Of a DNA stretch of 64,000 nucleotides, positions 11,801-24,174 are shown piece after piece. Position 1 is the stretch's first letter; every line of letters starts with the position of its first letter. The stretch is taken from NCBI GenBank assembly GCA_025093555.1, contig JAIWNF010000112.1, forward strand, positions 1-64,000. The letters are read 5' to 3'. The notes under the pieces are model-generated. The model was not told where the DNA came from, did no database searches, and was given only the letters and a program-made list of their open reading frames with translations. The position numbers and the translations under genes are program-made. The DNA is from Circinella umbellata. Lineage: Eukaryota > Mucoromycota > Mucoromycetes > Mucorales > Lichtheimiaceae.

Positions 11801-14800
11801 AAAAATCCAACCAAGGCCAATAGTTCCTTGACACTGTTTTGTAAAGGCGTACCCGTAATTAAGAGTCGATTGGTGGTGTGGAAACTTTGTAATGCTTCGT
11901 AAAGTTGACTTTCTGAGTTTTTCAAACGATGGGCTTCATCCACACCCAAATATTGCCATTTGATACCCCCCAATTCCACTTTATCCTTGAGTACAATTTC
12001 ATAGGTGGTGACCAAGATATTAAATTTGAGTTTTTTGGTACCAGAAAGATAAAATTCTTGTTCTCGAATGACTTGACGTGCCTTACGATTACCCACATAA
12101 CAAATAGCATTCATATCCGGTGCCCATTGCTTGATTTCTGACATCCAATTATCTGAAGTCGAAAGAGGAACAACAATTAAAAATGGACCAAATACCGAAT
12201 GTTTATGGAACAAGGTACTTAAAAAACTGATGGTTTGTACTGTTTTTCCAAGACCCATTTCATCTGCCAAAATACCATTCTTGTTATTACACCAAAGCCA
12301 ATACATCCAACTAGCACCGTGTAATTGATAATCACGTAATGTACCCCCCTTAATAAATGAAGGCTGTTCACGTAAAATAGAAAAGGTAGGTCGGGCTTTT
12401 GCATAAGAAATGGATTTGGGAGGAATTTGTTGACTTTGTTCACGATCCAAAAAGGAATCAATGGCGGATTGATGTTGATCTGATATCAAATCGGATGTTT
12501 CCCAAGTACTGTCATCATAATGTAAACGTTTCCATTTCACCAAGTATTCACAATCGGGTGGGGTTCCCTTGATACCAATGATACGATCGACTGTTTTCCA
12601 ATGTTGAATATCTTCTCGACGTCGTTCGGCATTAATATCATGTTGTTCAATTTCTTCTTGTGTTGTTTCTGGATTACGGCGAAACTCCATTTCATCATAA
12701 ACGGCACTACGAATATAATTTTCCAATTTTCGGAATCCTTTGAATGATTTGAGATATTCATAATTATCCCATGTGTCATGTAAATGAGACCATGATTTCC
12801 ATTTGATTAAATATTCCATATTGTGTTCAGGAATATCTTCAGGTTCATCCGCTATAATCGTTTATAATTTTGATAATATAGATATATATGTATAAATATA
12901 TATACAGAAAAATGAATAAAAGAGCATGAAGAATTAAAAAAAACGAGTTTTTTTTTGTTGTTACTTTATATATATCTCTCTCTTTCTCTCTTTTTTTTGA
13001 ATTCCTTCTTTTCTTTTAAAAGGTGAGAGAAGGAGGATATATATATATGGATATATGGATAAATAAATGTAATTTCATTACCATATTCTTCACGTCGTCG
13101 ATGATCATGTATACTTTCAATGACATCACCTTCTTCTTCTTCAGGCTGTGGGGTATATGAATTATCTCCAAAAGTATCCTCTTCGTCATCTGATAAACCC
13201 CACAATTCAGCATTATCTTCATTATAGTTTGTAACCGCTCGTTTTCGTGTTGAATATCTTAAAGCATCACTTGAAGCTGTTCGTGTTGCTAAGTAAAAAT
13301 AAATGATTTATTAATCTCTTGTGTGTGTGTGTGTGTGTGAAATTATTTTTATTTTTTACCTTTATTATTTTTTCTTTTTCTACTACGTTTCCGTCGTGGA
13401 CGACCATAGGTTTCACTATCTGAAGTATCTTCAGAAACTTCACTTTGGCTTTGATCATCATCTTCATCAAAATCTTCCCATTGATCTAAAATAAAATAAA
13501 TATACACACGAATTAAATATATGTTATTTTAATTATGGTTAAATTAAATTATCATCCCACTAATAATAATAATAATAATAATAAATTTACTTACTATTAT
13601 TAGATTGCTGTTGTAAATGTTGTTGTTGTTGTCGTCGTGATGTAGTTAGTGTTGTATTTCTTGTACTTCGTCGTTGTTGAGAACGTTTCTTTGTACCATT
13701 CTTTGGTCCACCATAATCATCATCACTATTACTTTCTGATATATTATCATCACTTCCATCACTCATTTCAGAATCTTCATTATATGTTGGTGTCTATATA
13801 TAGATTTAATTAAGAACATAAAATAAAATAACATTAGTATTTACTACTTTTTCTTAGATGAAATGAACAAGGAGATAAAAAAAGAGACTTACAGCATAAC
13901 GATTACGTGACCTTGTAGGTGGACCTGTTGCTGTTGCTGTTCTTCTTGATGATCTACGTAAACCATATAATTCGGGATCCAAATAACGAAAATCCGATTC
14001 ATTGGTACCTACTCGCCTTCGTCGTTCTTCTTCTTCACTCACTTCTTCAAATGTATCATAGCCGTTATTATTATTATTACTATTATTATTTGTCATGCTA
14101 AAATCTTCTTCTTCTTCTTCTTCATTATCATCCACTTGAGATTCAGAATCATCTTGTTCATCGTCATAAATATCATCATCACTACGTTGTTGTTGCTGTG
14201 GTAATTGTTGATAATTTAGTCTAGGACTGGGTGTTAATTCTTCACTATTTGAAAGTGGAGAACTATCATCATCGTCGTCGTCGTCGTCGTCGTCTTGATC
14301 TTCAACATGGGATGATGATACATTACCATTATTAGGTACATGAGCTATGTTTTCACTATCATCGTCATCATCTGAGAAAACTACAATACGTTTTCTACGT
14401 TTCCGTCCTGTAACAGAATCATTTATACTGTCATTATCCGAGGTGGTTGTTACCGAGTCTCGTTTTGTTGGTATTGCGTTGGTATATTCGTCTTCGGAAT
14501 CTATTAATTATTTTGTATTTTTGTTTTTTGTTTTTTATATTGTTAGTTTCAAATGACTTTAATATCGAGTTTATATCCAAAGAAAAAAAGAAGAAGAAGC
14601 AAGAGAGAGAGAGTATAAAAAATAAGGAAAAAAAAAAAGGGTTGTTGTTTTTTTTTTTATAAATGTAATATGTGCGTGGAAAAACAAAAAGATTAATAAT
14701 ATTAAAAAAAGACTATTTTTAAAAATAAGAAAAAAACCAGAGACATTTTTTTAATTCCATTGAAAACATTTTCTCATAAACGCGTTTTCAATTATAATTG

Positions 14801-15124
14801 AAAAAGGAAAAAGAAAAAAAAAGGATTGTTGTTCTTATTATTGTTCTAACACAAATAGTAACTATAGATGCCAACAACAAACAAGAAGAAAGAAAGAAGA
14901 GAAAAAAAAAGGGAAATGGAAAAAAAAAATAAAAAAGAATGCAACCCAAAAAAAAAAAAAAAAGAAAATGGATGACCAATTTGAAATTAAATTGAAAGGA
15001 TGTTCAAGAAATAAATAGGTCGGTTATTGTTATTGCTAATATATGAAAAAAAAAATAAAGAAAGAAATATATATATAATATATATATAAACCATATATAT
15101 ATATTGATTATACTTACCATGCAT
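8851..15124 (-). CDS. chd1: CHD1 chromodomain ATP-dependent chromatin remodeler
   Basis: Six exons (15124-15118, 14500-13893, 13793-13595, 13485-13360, 13288-13082, 12851-8851) join in frame to 1715 residues. Order: an acidic/Gln-rich N-terminus with basic patches ([18 protein letters not shown]); two chromodomains at about 385-525 ([20 protein letters not shown]); and an SNF2 ATPase at about 545-1020 with DEMGLGKT (Walker A), DEAH and [24 protein letters not shown]-like DNA-binding part follows ([27 protein letters not shown]), then the C-terminal helical CHCT domain ([25 protein letters not shown]) and a Ser/His-rich tail. CHD1 spaces nucleosomes on transcribed genes. The predicted first coding exon is only ATGCATG, followed by a 617-bp intron; this gives Met-His-Asp-Ser-Glu-Asp-Glu in frame but is the least certain part. 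Length is close to metazoan CHD1. Confidence 0.93.
14272..14294 (-). repeat. Asp-encoding trinucleotide run in CHD1
   Basis: A perfect cgt run on the plus strand encodes a poly-Asp tract in the acidic N-terminal region of CHD1. Confidence 0.85.
14501..15117 (-). other. Long first intron of CHD1
   Basis: A gtaagt donor at 15117 directly follows the short ATGCATG exon, and the acceptor ends at 14501. At 617 bp this intron is several times longer than the others in the window. It contains purine runs but no recognised element. Confidence 0.55.
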
Positions 15125-16568
15125 TGGGGTGAGAACAGACAGCAGACGCAGTAACTACCAACAACTTTTTTTTTTTTTTTTTTTTTTTTACAGTTTAAGA
15201 ATAAATTTTTTTTTTATTTCAAAAACGAATGACGGCCCCAGAATTTTTTTTTTTTGACTTTCGGTGGTTGGAATAATACAAAATTATTAACAAAAGATAT
15301 GAAGAAGAAGGGGGGGGGGCAGATTGCCAAAGAAGAGAAGGGAGGGGAAAGGAGAGAGAGAGCGAAAATAGTATTTGACAATGAGTAATATCTAAATGAT
15401 TTTATGTTTTCTCTATCATGGGTGAATAGTAATAGAAACTTATTGGGGAAGGTAGATATAATTGATGGATCTGATAGAAACAAGTCATTTTTAAGTCCAA
15501 ACTCGATTCATCAGGGATCGGAATAATTAATATGACTCCAAAGGATAGAAAAAGAATAGATTAATATTAAAAGTAGAGAAAGGAGGAGAGGTAAAAAAAA
15601 AAAGCAAGTGCGTTTATTTTGTTGTTGTCATGATTGTATTCAGAAGTTTAAATTCATCTATAAAACTATTAGTAAAAGTGATTATTTCATATGACCTATT
15701 GAAAGAAAAGAAAAACTACAAAAGTGAATAGATCAAAAATTTAACTATTACATTACGCTTCCAAGTGGATAGAAGGGCTTCGATACGTATCAATATCGCC
15801 ATGGATACATCATGAGATATTATAGTATTTAGTACGTAAAAAAAGATACTTGACCCCATTTTACACGGCTTTGCTAGTTTTATCTGAATGATCTATTACA
15901 TGATCAACAACGTTTGTTTTTAAAATATAGAGATTTACCAAAAAAATGATATATTCATATTATCTTTAAAATAACTGGATGTAATGGTTTCTCATTTTAT
16001 TTTTACGTTGCTACAAAAAAAAAATGTTAATGTTTACTGAGGACTTGAAACACATTGAGCTGAAGAGTACGTACACACCAATAATACTTTTTACAATGAT
16101 ATCCATTATGACATAATGTCATCAGGAGTCGTAAGAATCTATTTATTTATTAGTAGGCTGGTCGTTGTGAAGGGCTCACTCTTATTACACTTTTTACTAC
16201 TTTTCCTGCTATGTTTCTATCAAATAAGTAGAGTTTTCTTTTGACAATACGTACGTAACTGAACATATATGTTTGTCTTAGAATTATTTCCAATAACATA
16301 TATGATAACTGAAAGAATAATAAAATTGAATTTTGTTATTATTAACTACATACTTATTTAAAGTCACTTGTATTCATAGTTTTTAATAACAATACCTTTT
16401 GATTTTACTTCAAGTAGAAAAAAAAAATGCATGATTTTTATTGTCTAACCAATGTATTTTCTATTTTATTCCCAACCCCCCAAAATTTCTCTCTCCTCTA
16501 AAAGAGAAAGCACGTCTATAATTTTTTTTGCTTCGTCGTCCAGCTTTTTTTTTTCTTTTAAATCAATA
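15125..16568. promoter_or_regulatory. Divergent promoter region of CHD1 and SAP18
   Basis: 1.44 kb separate the divergent starts of CHD1 and SAP18. It contains T runs (15165-15190), an A/G-rich block near 15300-15365 and no supported gene. Position makes it the promoter of both genes. No specific operator was recognised. Confidence 0.5.
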
Positions 16569-17453
16569 ATGCCTACACCGATCGATCGTGAAAAAGTAAA
16601 TGTTTAATTGACTATTATTAATAATTCTATTCATCGATGACAACCCCCCCCCCTTTTTACTTATTACTCTCTTCAAACGTTTATATATTATAACAGGAAT
16701 GTCCTTTCTTACTTCGAATCTTTACAAAAAATAATGGCCATCACGCGTAAGTTTCGAATATCAACTTTATATACGTATTCATATAAAAAGTCAAATTGAA
16801 AATCCATTAGTCATTTTCTTAACCCTTCTTTTTTTTAAAAAAAACAAACAAACATAGAATCAGTGAATTTCAAATAAACAATGTACCATCGGCAGACGAA
16901 CTTCAATTATATACTTGGTAAAATAATAATAATAACAAAATCTTTATATCTGAATCTCTCTTTTTTTTTTTGACACTTCTTGTTCAGTAAATATATCAAA
17001 ACCATTTCACTTACAAATAATAATAATGTATTTTTCAGGAGAAACGCGACATTATATGAATTAGCTCAACTTATTCAAGAAGTTATTCCAGAAGCAAAAC
17101 ATCATGACGCACGTATTGCATTTCGATTAATTTATTTGGATAGTCAACGCGCTGCTTATCGTTCTCGAGATATTGGACGTGTAATGAATATTAAACAAAA
17201 TCAAGATCAATCAAAAACATTGGATGATTGTAATTTTTATATTGGTGATTATTTGGATGTAGCTATCTATATTGGACCTCCACCACAACGTAATAATAAT
17301 AATCCAAGACGTACTAGTGATTGGGGACGTGATAATAATCGACGTGGTGGTGGACGATTTGGAGGAGGAAATGGAAGAGATAGAGGAGGATTTCGACGAG
17401 ATGATCGATCATTTGGCGGTGGTGCAGGTGGAAGACGTGGTGATCGTTTTTAA
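16569..17453 (+). CDS. sap18: SAP18, Sin3-associated polypeptide
   Basis: Four exons (16569-16595, 16697-16746, 16858-16917, 17039-17453) join to 183 residues. The start is MPTPIDREKECPFLLRIFT, matching the SAP18 N-terminus, followed by the ubiquitin-like fold: NNGHHA, NVPSADELQLYTW, LYELAQLIQEVIPEAK, RIAFRLIYLDSQR, the RDIGRVM loop, and FYIGDYLDVAIYIGPPP. The C-terminal ~50 residues are a Gly/Arg-rich RGG-like tail (GGGRFGGGNGRDRGGF), suggesting RNA binding, which fits SAP18's double role in Sin3 deacetylase complexes and in the exon-junction-associated ASAP complex. It reads away from CHD1 and is followed 322 bp later by GWT1 on the same strand. Confidence 0.93.
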
Positions 17454-17775
17454 ATGATGTAATAACTTTTTAAGAATATCAAGGATTCTTTTATATATAA
17501 CTTCTTTGTTATTCCCCTTCTCAATAACTTTTTTCTCATCTATTTTTTTTTAATATACATAAAAATAAAAACACATACTCTTCCTCTCTCTCTCACCCTT
17601 TTTTTGTTAATATAAATATAAGGAATCAACGAAAAAAATAAAAAAAAAAAATAAAAGATGATTTGGATTAATAACTATTTTTTGTTTCGGGATTATCCAT
17701 TTATATACTAATGCAAAAGTAGTTTTTGGTTATCAGCTTCTACACTTTTATACTTATATAATTTATATTTATGCT
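17454..17775. other. SAP18-GWT1 spacer
   Basis: AT-rich and A/T-homopolymer-rich, with aataaa-like signals at about 17565-17660 suitable for SAP18 polyadenylation. The rest is the short GWT1 promoter. Confidence 0.5.
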
Positions 17776-19668
17776 ATGATACGCGATGAAGATTATAAAC
17801 GCGCTCAAGTAGAATGGGTTTCTAATTGTACTGGTGGTTCCATTCAAGAAATCTTGGCTGTATGTTCTTCACTTATTGTAAGTTAACATTATCATTTTTT
17901 GAGTTAAATAATAAAAAAAGTCTCCCAAAAATGATGACAAGAGAAAAAAAAACCAATAATGTCAATCTGTTTTTTATAGGCTTCTCATGTTTTATGGAGT
18001 GTATTAAATAAACGATCCTGCAATCTTATTCATGGATTTTGGATTCAACTATTTATTTATATTGTTCCTGTCATGGCTAACCAAACTATTTTGGCTGATA
18101 ATGCTCCTTTAGTCACACTGGGAATTCTTTCACTTGCTTTACTTGTTTCTTTTGTGATTCCTATTTCAACACTATCCAAAAATGATAAAGAAGCAACAAG
18201 TCAAATGGGATATAAATCATATCTTACAGTATATCGAGCTGGAATCATGATGTTAACATGTTTTGCTATCCTTGCTGTTGATTTTCCTATTTTTCCACGT
18301 CGATTTGCAAAAGTTGAAACCTTTGGTACATCTTTGGTAAAATGTAGAGTAGGATGAAGGGAGGGGGGGTGAAAAGGATTGGATTATATATAAGATAATA
18401 ACTAAAAAAAGGGAATGTATATATATTAATAGATGGATGTAGGTGTAGGAGCTGTTGTATTTTCTTCTGGTATTGTTTCTTCAAGAGCTTATTTATATCA
18501 AAATTCAGGAGAAACCAAAATCCAAGAATTATTGAAAGCTATTCGTTCTGCATTACCGATTTTAACTTTGGGATTTTTAAGACTTATTCTTACAAAAGGA
18601 GTCGATTATCAACAACATAATTCAGAATATGGATTACATTGGAATTTCTTTTTTACATTAGGATTTTTACCTCCTTTTGTTACATTGGCTAGTTTCTTAT
18701 ATCAATGGATTCCATTTTCTATACTTGGATTAGCTACTGCCATTAGTAAGTTTAACTATATCTATCTTATATGTAGATGCTAGAGAGAAAAAAAGAAGGT
18801 TAAGCTCAAATAAAAATAAATAGGTTATCAAGTTGCATTATTTCAAGGTTTACAAGAATGGATTTTAGAAACACCTCGAGTAGATTTAATTAGTGCCAAT
18901 AAAGAAGGAATTTGTAGTTTTGCAGGTAAGATCAATCAATATATACATATATATATATTGAACAATCACCTTCATGGTACTAATAAATAATAATTAGGAT
19001 ATCTTGCTATATTTTTACTTGGATTGGATTCTGGTATTATTGTATTCAAAAAGTCACTTGATAATACATTAGAATCAAAATGGTTAGGTTTAAGTAATAA
19101 ATCATCTAATACAAAACAAGTCGCAGCTCAATTGACTTTACGTGCTCTATTTTTATGGATTATACTTGTCAATTGGCAATTCTTTGGTGAAGAGAATGAA
19201 TTTTTTCAAGTTTCTCGTCGTATGGTAATAAAGTTAATTTAGTATAAGTGTAAAATATATTTTTTTATTGGCTAATAAAGTTTTATATATTATTTATGTA
19301 GGCAAATTTACCTTACGTTATTTGGGTAGTTGCATTTAGTTTGACTTTATTATCATCATTAGTATGGACTGAGTATTTTATTCCTTGTCCTGGCCGTGGT
19401 CCAGAATTATTAGATACAGTGAATATAAATGGACTGTTAACTTTTCTTTGGGTAAGCAAAAAAAAAAGAGCTTTAATGTACAACAAAAGAATGAGCTAAC
19501 TTTAAATGTATATAGGGAAATATACTTACTGGATTAATAAATCTTAGTATGAGAACTCTTTATGCATCAACATTAACAAGTTTATCCGTTTGTTTTGGAT
19601 ATATGGTAATAGTCTCAATAGTACCATGGGTTTTATGGCGTCATTTTAATATTAGAATAAAATTATAG
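17776..19668 (+). CDS. gwt1: GWT1/PIG-W, GPI-anchor inositol acyltransferase
   Basis: Seven exons (17776-17877, 17980-18336, 18433-18745, 18824-18925, 18998-19224, 19302-19451, 19516-19668) join to 467 residues in frame. It starts [20 protein letters not shown], the family's N-terminus with the NCTGGS segment. Hydrophobic segments follow throughout (about a dozen membrane helices). Family signatures include [56 protein letters not shown] and GLINLSMRT near the end. GWT1 acylates inositol on early GPI precursors in the ER membrane, which is required for GPI-anchored wall proteins; the family is the target of gepinacin- and manogepix-type antifungals. The upstream ATG at 17771 is rejected because it meets a stop within two codons. 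Confidence 0.95.
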
Positions 19669-20504
19669 AATGAATAAAGTTTGTAATTCAATTATAATAT
19701 CTTAGTTTTTTTGATAAGTAATAAGTAATATTCTACATCCCCATTCATTGAGTAGTAGTACTCCTTTATTCTATACAACAAAGTCCCGTCAAATCTAATT
19801 GGCTTCCTTTTGTTAATCTATCTGAATAATGATCAATATTTGTTATTTGATCTATTATAACATTGTATTACAAAAAATTTATAGCTACTAATAACATTTC
19901 AACTTATTCTAATATATAATATGTACGTATGCAACGTTATTTTTTATTTAAAAAAAACATTGTACTGTATCACCAATCGTAGGTATCGACATACTATCAA
20001 GTTTATTTTAGGTACCTTAGTGAATTAATAAAAACGTTCAACAAGATGAAAGTCAGGTGACCGAATAAATAATTTCATCTTCAATCTTATGCGGCTCTGT
20101 TAATAGCCCTCATTTTTTTTTGTGCCAGAGCTTTCTTTGTACGTACATGGGAACATTTTCCTTGTGCATGTAATAGCTTACAAAGGTACCCTAATGCTCC
20201 ATCCAGTTGCGTTATTCGATACTTTTTTCATTCCATGAACGTGGGCTTCAAAGTCGAGTAATACCACCAGTTGAAATTATTGTACATGATTTTGTATATT
20301 TGTTGGAAGACAAAGATTGTGATAATTGTTTTTATTTTTCTAAAAGCGATTTCTGCAACTGTTAAAAGAAGTTTTGATCAAGAATAGGTGTTACGTAGTT
20401 ATCGAGTTCGTTGTCCTTTCATACACTGTATTAACATAATTTAGCGTCATATAACTTATACAAATCAAACAAAATATGAAACCAACTCTTTATCCTTTAA
20501 GATA

Positions 20505-20860
20505 ATGTTTATAAGAAGAGCCTTTCAAAACGTATATCATAAAAGTTTCATGGCATCAAATTACAACGCTCAAAATTTTTTTCGAAAATTGAGATATTCT
20601 AAACGTCCGACGGGTAATAATATTCCCACCAATGAGACATCAAATTCTGCATGCATTGATAAGCCAGTGAAATACTATATGATAGTGTATATATACACTA
20701 TTGAGAAGTAGGCAGTTACTCTCCTAATTTTTTTATCCTTTTCTATTGTTATTTCAGTTATTTCAACAGTATTCTCTACCAGAACCTGGATTTATTTTTT
20801 TTATTAAAAATGGTGGATGGGGTTATAATTTTACTTCGTAGTTATTCAACAAGAGTCTAG
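20505..20860 (+). CDS. Weak hypothetical two-exon ORF
   Basis: The frame starting at 20505 opens with a basic, aromatic stretch (MFIRRAFQNVYHKSFMASNY) resembling a mitochondrial presequence. A possible 50-bp intron (donor gtaggc at 20708, acceptor atttcag at 20757) would extend it to a stop at 20858-20860, for about 100 residues. No family is recognised and the surroundings are gene-poor, so chance is quite possible. Confidence 0.18.
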
Positions 20861-23019
20861 AATTATTTGAATCTTTTTTGATATATATAGATGATAGTAT
20901 CTACATATAAGTAATAATTGAAAACAACTACTTTTCACGTTGTATTGTTGTTCTTATATCTATTTTTTTTATTGAGTGAAAAAAGTAAAAGTTAGGAGCT
21001 ACATATAATTCAGAACACGAACCTTCTGCAACCATAAACCACCCACTTTTGTATGTTACACACTGCTTATCCCTTTCTCGAAATATTGGCATTACTTAGT
21101 AAAAAATCATATTTTAAAAAAACTTTGAAGCGACAAATCTCAATGGAAAATCATTTTCTCTAAAACCTGTTCCGTAAGACCTCTTAAGAATACCTAAGTT
21201 AACATATGTTACGGCTCAAAAAGTTCATAGCTGCATTTCTGACAATTTTTTGTCAATTTTTATTTCACCACATATTTTGACGGTTTAAATCAGAATACAC
21301 CTTACTTCATTACAGGGTCTTTTTTTCCCTTTATGATTGCTAAATATCCAATAATTTTTTCTCTTACATATGATAGAGTATGAAATATAGATATATATAC
21401 AAACTTTTATTATTATTACTATTATTATATCTAGCCTTTTTAAGTAAAACAAATTGCAGTCTTGTGTATAAAAAAAAGGTAAGTAAAATGGTGGCAAAGC
21501 AACCATTGTCATGGTAATAGCGTTTGAGAAACTGCTCTTATTTTTGACGTTCATTGGAACGTTTTTTTTTTCTTTTTTTTTTTTTTTTTACGAAACTCTA
21601 ATAACTTTTACATATGAGTATATACAATGGTCTGACGCGTACGATTATTTTTATGATACGTATGAGAACAACAGTGGACCCAGTAATCTTAATAAAATAG
21701 ACATAATAATAGAGCATACTGTATAAACGTTTTATAATAAAGTAAAGTTGCTAAATAAGTAGTTAATATACTATAAATACACATACCTATATTATATAAA
21801 AGTGTAGCAACATATTGTACGTATAATACATATTAAAATTATTTACACGTATTTCTTGAATTAATTTGTAGACAAACATGTAAATAATTATTGAAGTAAA
21901 TGTTTGTAAGAGAAGGACTGTACGAGGGAGCAAAAACAAAAACTAATATAGTTCGTACGTAGGTCTAAGCAAATACAAATAAAACTTTTTGCTACGACGA
22001 AAAAACATGTCGTTACGTACAAAGATCAGAGAAAAAAAAGGATTAAAAGGCAGTTCACGTTTTCGTAAATACGTAATATATAACTTTATGTTGCTCAATT
22101 ATTAGTATGGTAGAGTATTACACGGTAGCTGTATCAAAACAATTAGATTTAACTGTTGTACCCAACCCCGGTTTTCTCTTTCTTTTCTTTCAGTTTTTTA
22201 CGTACACGTGTGTCGATCACTAATCTTTTTGGGCACAGTATAAGGTCATCAAAGTTATGTTATATTAACATTTATTATTTACACACCATATGTAAAAAAA
22301 ATAACTCTCCTATACATAGTCACAATTAAAAGGTTTATTGTACATATATGAAATTGTTTTCATTAAAAAAGTAACTTTTTTAATTAGACTTGATATTTTA
22401 TGCCATAATACATGTGCGCATGCATACATACATAGATTGGTAATAGTTTAATATCATCATTTTAGATACGTATCTATTACTCCTCGTATATCCCCTCCTT
22501 ATTGATACCTCTCTGGGCACCTTGTGCTCTTGCTTCAACAAAAAAAAATAATAGAAAGAAAAAAAAGTAAAGAGCTTTTCACCCGTGTTGAGGGTATGGT
22601 ATTGTAATCTCATGAACTCGCAGTCGCTCCAATCCAGGACCTAAAGTACACCAAAGACCAGAGTTGTGCTATTAAAGAAAATTGACATGGAGTTAATGTA
22701 GGATTAAATGATCAGGGTCAAAAAATCAGTACACGGTATGTTGGAAATGAGGTAAACAAAATACATGACTCATGCCTATGTGTAGAAACCGGTATAGATG
22801 ACCATGATACGCAAATGATAATACCTCTTCATCAAAAGAGCCTACATAAAAGAAATAATAGAAAACATAGAACCGCAGTAAAGACCCCTCTTTTTAATCT
22901 TTCTTTTTATCCATTGCCCTGGTAAAACTTGAATCATGTGATTGATTGCTCTAGATCTCGAAAAGTGTCTTTTCGAAATTCTATACATACACCTTTTTTA
23001 TAACAACATAAGAAAAGCG

Positions 23020-23584
23020 TGTTGCCAAGAGGTCATTGCCATGCCGATGGAATGCCACAACCTAATTATCCTTTGGCATAGAATGCTTCAAGTGATCTAA
23101 ATCCTATTTTTTTTCCTGAACCAATGAAACCTCTTTCTTATGTCCATGAGTTTTTATTTCATTTTGATGGTGGTATTGTAACGTATAAAAATTAAAGACA
23201 TTTTTATATCAACATAATTACCGTCATCATTATTATATTTATTCTTTACCACTATTACTATTATTATTATTATTATTATAATTAGTATTAGTATTATTAT
23301 TATCGTATCACAAACAGCCTCATTACGTGTTCCTATTGGTTTAGCTAATGCCACTTTTCTGGCAAAGCAAAGACACATTTGTGGCAAAGCAATGCCTCAT
23401 TTCTGGTGAAGCAATACCATATTTCCGGCAAAGCGATACCACATTTCTGGTAAAGCAATGCCACATTTCCGGCATTGCCAATTAGTATAAATACCCCCAA
23501 ATTATTTCAAATAAAATTCTTCTCTTTAGTTCTATCTTTACCTTTAAAATCTTTTAGTCTTTTACCAATTAAATTGACCTAACA
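23020..23584 (+). mobile_element. Possible solo LTR
   Basis: The stretch begins tgttgcc and ends ctaaca (TG...CA). It carries a TATA-box-like tataaata at 23487-23494 followed about 20 bp later by aataaa, the layout of an LTR U3/R boundary. The 22-bp tandem repeats would sit in U3, just upstream of the TATA box. No matching 5-bp flanking duplication and no internal retrotransposon domain were found, so the boundaries are guesses. Confidence 0.28.
23352..23483 (+). repeat. Six tandem copies of a 22-bp repeat
   Basis: Six degenerate units of exactly 22 bp begin at 23352, 23374, 23396, 23418, 23440 and 23462. Each has the form cacattt-n-tggcaaagcaatgc, with the last unit diverged in its second half. 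The period is constant despite point changes, so this is a genuine tandem array. It is immediately followed by a TATA-like box (about 23487), which suggests an upstream-activating or transposon U3 function. Direct adjacency without spacers rules out a CRISPR array. Confidence 0.88.
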
Positions 23585-24174
23585 ATAGTTTCCTTTGAGC
23601 ATAAAGTCTCTTAAACTCATTATAAGATTTCTCTTTTGTGGATTCAGACGTAATATTCCTGAATATAAGAACTCCCACAACCCATATTTCTATTCTTTAT
23701 TATATAATTTATTACTCAAATACAACAACATAGTGTATTATTTCTTTATTATTTTATATCTTTACACGAAGTACTTCAATCACACATTGAACGCTTCAGT
23801 ATCTCACATGATATCATTGCTACCAATAATAACAAGAATAGAAATTATAAAGTGTCCGTTTCTATTTTAGTATATATCAAGAATACGGGAAAGATCATAT
23901 TACAGTAGTAAAAAAAAAATAAACTCTCGTCCTGCTTTGTTTAAGTTGATAAAAAAAATGTGATAATAATGATAATAACAAAGTAGTTATGATGCTAAAT
24001 AATTCAATACACGAGTGTCTCAACAAATGATTTATTTTGAAAACTCCTAAAATTCTGTGCCTTTACGTAAACCGTAGATGAGGGTTTCTCTTTATGAAAT
24101 TGGCATGTTACTATATACTCATCAATTTTATAAACTATGCTACACAAGTTACAATATAATCTATAGTATTATAA

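Larger units (their letters stand above)
19669..24174. other. 4.5-kb gene-poor region
   Basis: AT-rich DNA between GWT1 and the left F-box gene. It holds one weak two-exon candidate (20505-20860), a possible LTR with a 22-bp tandem repeat (about 23020-23584), and short microsatellite-like att runs (23255-23300). No other coding region could be supported on either strand. Confidence 0.55.

Noticed and set aside
23352..23483. Possible CRISPR-like array
   Set aside because: Units are adjacent with no unique spacers, and the genome is eukaryotic.
19669..24174. Hidden multi-exon gene in the 4.5-kb gap
   Set aside because: Apart from the weak 20505-20860 candidate, no pair of open, protein-like segments with splice signals was found.
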